Assembly: GCA_021815785.1 (NCBI GenBank)
Contig: JAKAZS010000006.1
Coordinates: 1-57,498 of the forward strand
Direction of reading: 5' to 3'
From: a bacterium
GTDB taxonomy: Bacteria; Cyanobacteriota; Vampirovibrionia; Obscuribacterales; JAKAZS01
DNA length: 57,498 nt
Every line of letters starts with the position of its first letter. Within the stretch, counting starts at the first letter, position 1. A program made the translations under genes and the position numbers. Below are positions 55,357-57,498 of this stretch, piece after piece. The notes beneath the pieces were generated by a model that saw only the letters and a program-made list of their open reading frames with translations, ran no database searches and had not been told where the DNA came from.

Positions 55357-55405
55357 AAAAATATTAAAATGGCATTTAGGGGAAAAATGCCATTCTAATA
55401 TTTTT
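55357..55405. terminator. Long bidirectional hairpin terminator between TPR and S53 genes
   Basis: Bases 55357-55377 and 55385-55405 form a 21-base stem with a single mismatch and a 7-base loop. The core is ATGGCATTT/AAATGCCAT, and the outer arms are AAAAATATTA/TAATATTTTT, so both strands end in a T-run. It lies 13 bases behind the S53 peptidase stop and probably ends that transcript. Confidence 0.85.
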
Positions 55406-55418
55406 GACTTAACTTAAT

Positions 55419-57498
55419 TTATTTTTCTTGGTTATTTTCTAAATTAAGCATATTATTCATTGAACCAGCTAAGGCTCCACCAAATAAGGGGTTCACTGAG
55501 TAGCTTTGTGCTTTTAGGCCTAATTTATCGGCGGTGGTGAAATGTTCATCACCGACAAAGGTATTAGCATAGTTGACAAATCTAGTGCTTAAGCCAGACT
55601 TGGCGTTAGGATGATTTTTGACTAACCAGTTTAAGAATACATCATCTTTAACATCTCCTAAACCTGAAGCTAAATCATAGCCAGCTCCTGCGTTAAAGCC
55701 ACCCACGTCACCATTCATATCGTTGCCACCTTTGGTTATGTCACGAACTACGTTCGCGTTATCGGCATAGGCTTTATACAATAAGTCTTTAAAATCACCG
55801 GTTAATTCTGAGCCAGTTTGTTCTTTAAAGGCATTTTTAATACGCATCCATCGGGCACTATACATTGGTGCTTCAGCACTGGTTCCACCGATTGTAGCAT
55901 CTTGTCCATCAACTCTGACTTTAAATCCAGTTTGAGGATCGGCTACACCGCTTACATCTGGAACACCACGGGTGCCGGTTGGCTTGCCATTAACATCAAC
56001 AATGTTATCGGCTACACCTTTTTGGAAGTCAGGGGTTTTAAATAAACTACTAGGAGCTCCGCCACCAGCTCCACCTTGGGCGCCATCATTCCAAACTGAT
56101 TCACTGGAAACTTTACCACCTTTTAACACTAATCTAGATCCACCAGTACCGGTAATATAAGCTGAAGCGGCTGGATAATCAGCATGAGCCATGCTATCGC
56201 CAACACCATCTTCGGATCCATTATCACCACTAGCGGCAAATATATTAATTCCTTTTAACACAGCTTGTTTGGCTGCAGCTTCCATGGCTTGAACTGATGA
56301 TGGTGTCCAGTTAGATTCAGGACTACCCCAGCTAATACTTACCACATCCGGTTTGACTTTAGCTTCATTGGCTGCATAAAGTAAAACATCAGGCATTCCT
56401 TGGTCGTTATTGGGTGCAAAAACTACTTCTTGGGTAGCTTTTGGAGCCGCCATACCAATGTTTTGATAATCTAAGGCTACTTCACCATCAGCTCCATTAG
56501 GTCCATCACTGGTTATAGAAGCCCCATCAATCGCTTTTGAAGTAATGGTTGGAACTTTGCTTAAACCATTATCGGTAAAATAACTCATATCGCTTTTGTT
56601 GACAGCGCCACCTAATTCCATGATTATAGCTTTACGACCGGCGCCAAGGGTACTGGTATCAGGGGTTCCGGCGGCTTTAGCAACTTCATCCCCAGTGTAT
56701 CCACCAAATTCTCTTGGTTTAGGTGCTTGAGCATCATTTAATAAACGCATTTTCATTTGGGCTATGGGGTGTTGATCTAATCCGGTTACATTATCGACTA
56801 CGTTAGCTAAATCGTTAGGTAATTTAATATCACCAACTTGCGCTTGGAATAAATTACCAGTATCAGCATGTTTTACATCTACTAGTTTCATGTTAAAGGC
56901 TTTTTGCATTTCAGCAGCAGTACCATTAACTTTAACATAGCCGTCTTGAGCGTGACTGGTGTCAATACTTAAATTGTGCGATTTGGCGTAATCTCTAAAT
57001 TTAGCAATGTCAGCTGTTTTGACCGCATATAATTTACGATATTCAGCATCAGTTAAGGGTTTACGTTTGCCGGACATAATATCTTTAATTAAGGTTTCTT
57101 CATGGGCTGGTTTGGTGGTTTTTAAGAAAACGGTTGCTGATGTTGGTTGATCGTTTGGCGTATCACTAACTATATCACCTTTGAGGGTTTGTCTGGAACT
57201 TCCTTCAATGGCTTTTAAAGGATTGCTGTCCACTATTGAATTCTTACTAGCATCGGCTATAGCTTGAATGGCATCAGTTTGAACATTATCGCCAGCTTTT
57301 AAAAATGAACTTCTAACATCATGGAAGGCTAATTTAGAATTCATATCGATATTATTTTTCATAGCTACAGATGATTCACCATTTATGGCTCCATCAGCGA
57401 TCACTGACCCTAATTTCCATGATGATGCGCCGATGCCAAAACTAACGGCTGTAGAAGTGACCGATGTCCCAAAGTCGTTAGCAGCATTTTTTAATTCA
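55419..57498 (-). CDS. Sedolisin/kumamolisin-like serine-carboxyl peptidase (S53), start beyond right edge
   Basis: S53 enzymes are acid endopeptidases made as proenzymes. The frame is open from the right edge to TAA at 55419 (693 codons). A GTG at 57404 is in frame, but the reading frame continues 31 codons further to the edge, so the true start is probably outside. The N-terminal part (about 1-240) contains the pro-kumamolisin domain (KRKPLTDAEYRKLY; FNMKLVDVKH). Catalytic residues are visible: Glu and Asp in DGEVALDY, the oxyanion Asp in ASGDNGSEDG, and Ser in GGTSAEAPMY. The calcium-site end is ITKGGNDMNGD...GYDLASGLG. No signal peptide can be seen within the window. Confidence 0.92.
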   Translation of the reverse strand, partial: ELKNAANDFGTSVTSTAVSFGIGASSWKLGSVIADGAINGESSVAMKNNIDMNSKLAFHDVRSSFLKAGDNVQTDAIQAIADASKNSIVDSNPLKAIEGSSRQTLKGDIVSDTPNDQPTSATVFLKTTKPAHEETLIKDIMSGKRKPLTDAEYRKLYAVKTADIAKFRDYAKSHNLSIDTSHAQDGYVKVNGTAAEMQKAFNMKLVDVKHADTGNLFQAQVGDIKLPNDLANVVDNVTGLDQHPIAQMKMRLLNDAQAPKPREFGGYTGDEVAKAAGTPDTSTLGAGRKAIIMELGGAVNKSDMSYFTDNGLSKVPTITSKAIDGASITSDGPNGADGEVALDYQNIGMAAPKATQEVVFAPNNDQGMPDVLLYAANEAKVKPDVVSISWGSPESNWTPSSVQAMEAAAKQAVLKGINIFAASGDNGSEDGVGDSMAHADYPAASAYITGTGGSRLVLKGGKVSSESVWNDGAQGGAGGGAPSSLFKTPDFQKGVADNIVDVNGKPTGTRGVPDVSGVADPQTGFKVRVDGQDATIGGTSAEAPMYSARWMRIKNAFKEQTGSELTGDFKDLLYKAYADNANVVRDITKGGNDMNGDVGGFNAGAGYDLASGLGDVKDDVFLNWLVKNHPNAKSGLSTRFVNYANTFVGDEHFTTADKLGLKAQSYSVNPLFGGALAGSMNNMLNLENNQEK

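Noticed and set aside
1-57498. tRNA, rRNA, CRISPR and insertion-sequence search by eye
   Set aside because: No tRNA T-loop with matching acceptor stem, no regular spaced repeats and no transposase-like protein was found. A covariance or tRNAscan run would be decisive.

Overview
The window comes from a strongly AT-rich diderm bacterium. Several proteins have secretion signals, there is an RlpA-type lipoprotein-family lytic transglycosylase, and many genes start at TTG. The gene set contains futalosine-pathway menaquinone synthesis (MqnC), a B12-dependent mutase B12-binding subunit, electron-transfer flavoprotein, and a nearly complete corrin-ring pathway with cyanobacterial-style parts (two-repeat CbiX fused to CbiC, CobN with a fused ChlI-ChlD). 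This would fit a non-photosynthetic relative of the Cyanobacteria (Melainabacteria/Vampirovibrionia), but nothing in the window proves it and I hold that assignment with low confidence. No rRNA, tRNA, CRISPR array, insertion sequence or prophage is visible.

Layout. 1-15 kb: two membrane proteins with disordered tails (one cut by the left edge), pheS-pheT, a divergent NUDIX gene with a 41-residue basic protein behind it, gltX-cysS, a secreted Ig-like protein, an RlpA-like protein, a beta-carbonic anhydrase, and two unknown membrane or secreted proteins. 15-37 kb: the cobalamin locus. On the minus strand are cbiP and a NiCoT-type Co/Ni permease. Divergently on the plus strand runs a tightly packed 15-gene run: cbiB, cobD, cobN, chlI-chlD fusion, cobA, cbiE, cbiX-cbiC, cbiD, cbiL, cbiF, cbiG, cbiH-cbiJ, cobW, cobO, cbiA. 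Most neighbours overlap by 1-8 bases or are a few bases apart, so they are probably one transcript. 37-57 kb: housekeeping and regulatory genes, namely mqnC, a zinc-finger-less DnaJ-type chaperone, a GAF-GGDEF diguanylate cyclase with a zinc-ribbon partner, etfBA, mnmE, a LOG-family hydrolase with holA, a methylmalonyl-CoA-mutase B12-binding protein, a possible toxin-antitoxin pair with a MazF/PemK toxin, an esterase with a FemAB/GNAT-like protein, an OmpR-type two-component system, a TPR protein, and a sedolisin (S53) peptidase that runs off the right edge.

How it fits together. The cobalamin locus covers uroporphyrinogen III to adenosylcobinamide (phosphate), with cobalt uptake (NiCoT, perhaps CobW). 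The mcmA2-like gene at 48 kb is a user of the product. Steps not seen here are CbiT (C15 methylation/decarboxylation) and the lower-ligand and nucleotide-loop genes (CobU/CobS/CobT/CobC). The most unusual points are: a CobW without its CXCC metal motif; a CbiG lacking its middle domain; an in-frame 9-base repeat array inside cobN; CbiX and CobN-ChlID chelatase systems side by side; a perfect 38-base palindrome at the pheT stop codon; and a pair of adjacent four-helix membrane proteins that share a short LFS-x-x-D-x-ID motif in otherwise unrelated disordered tails.
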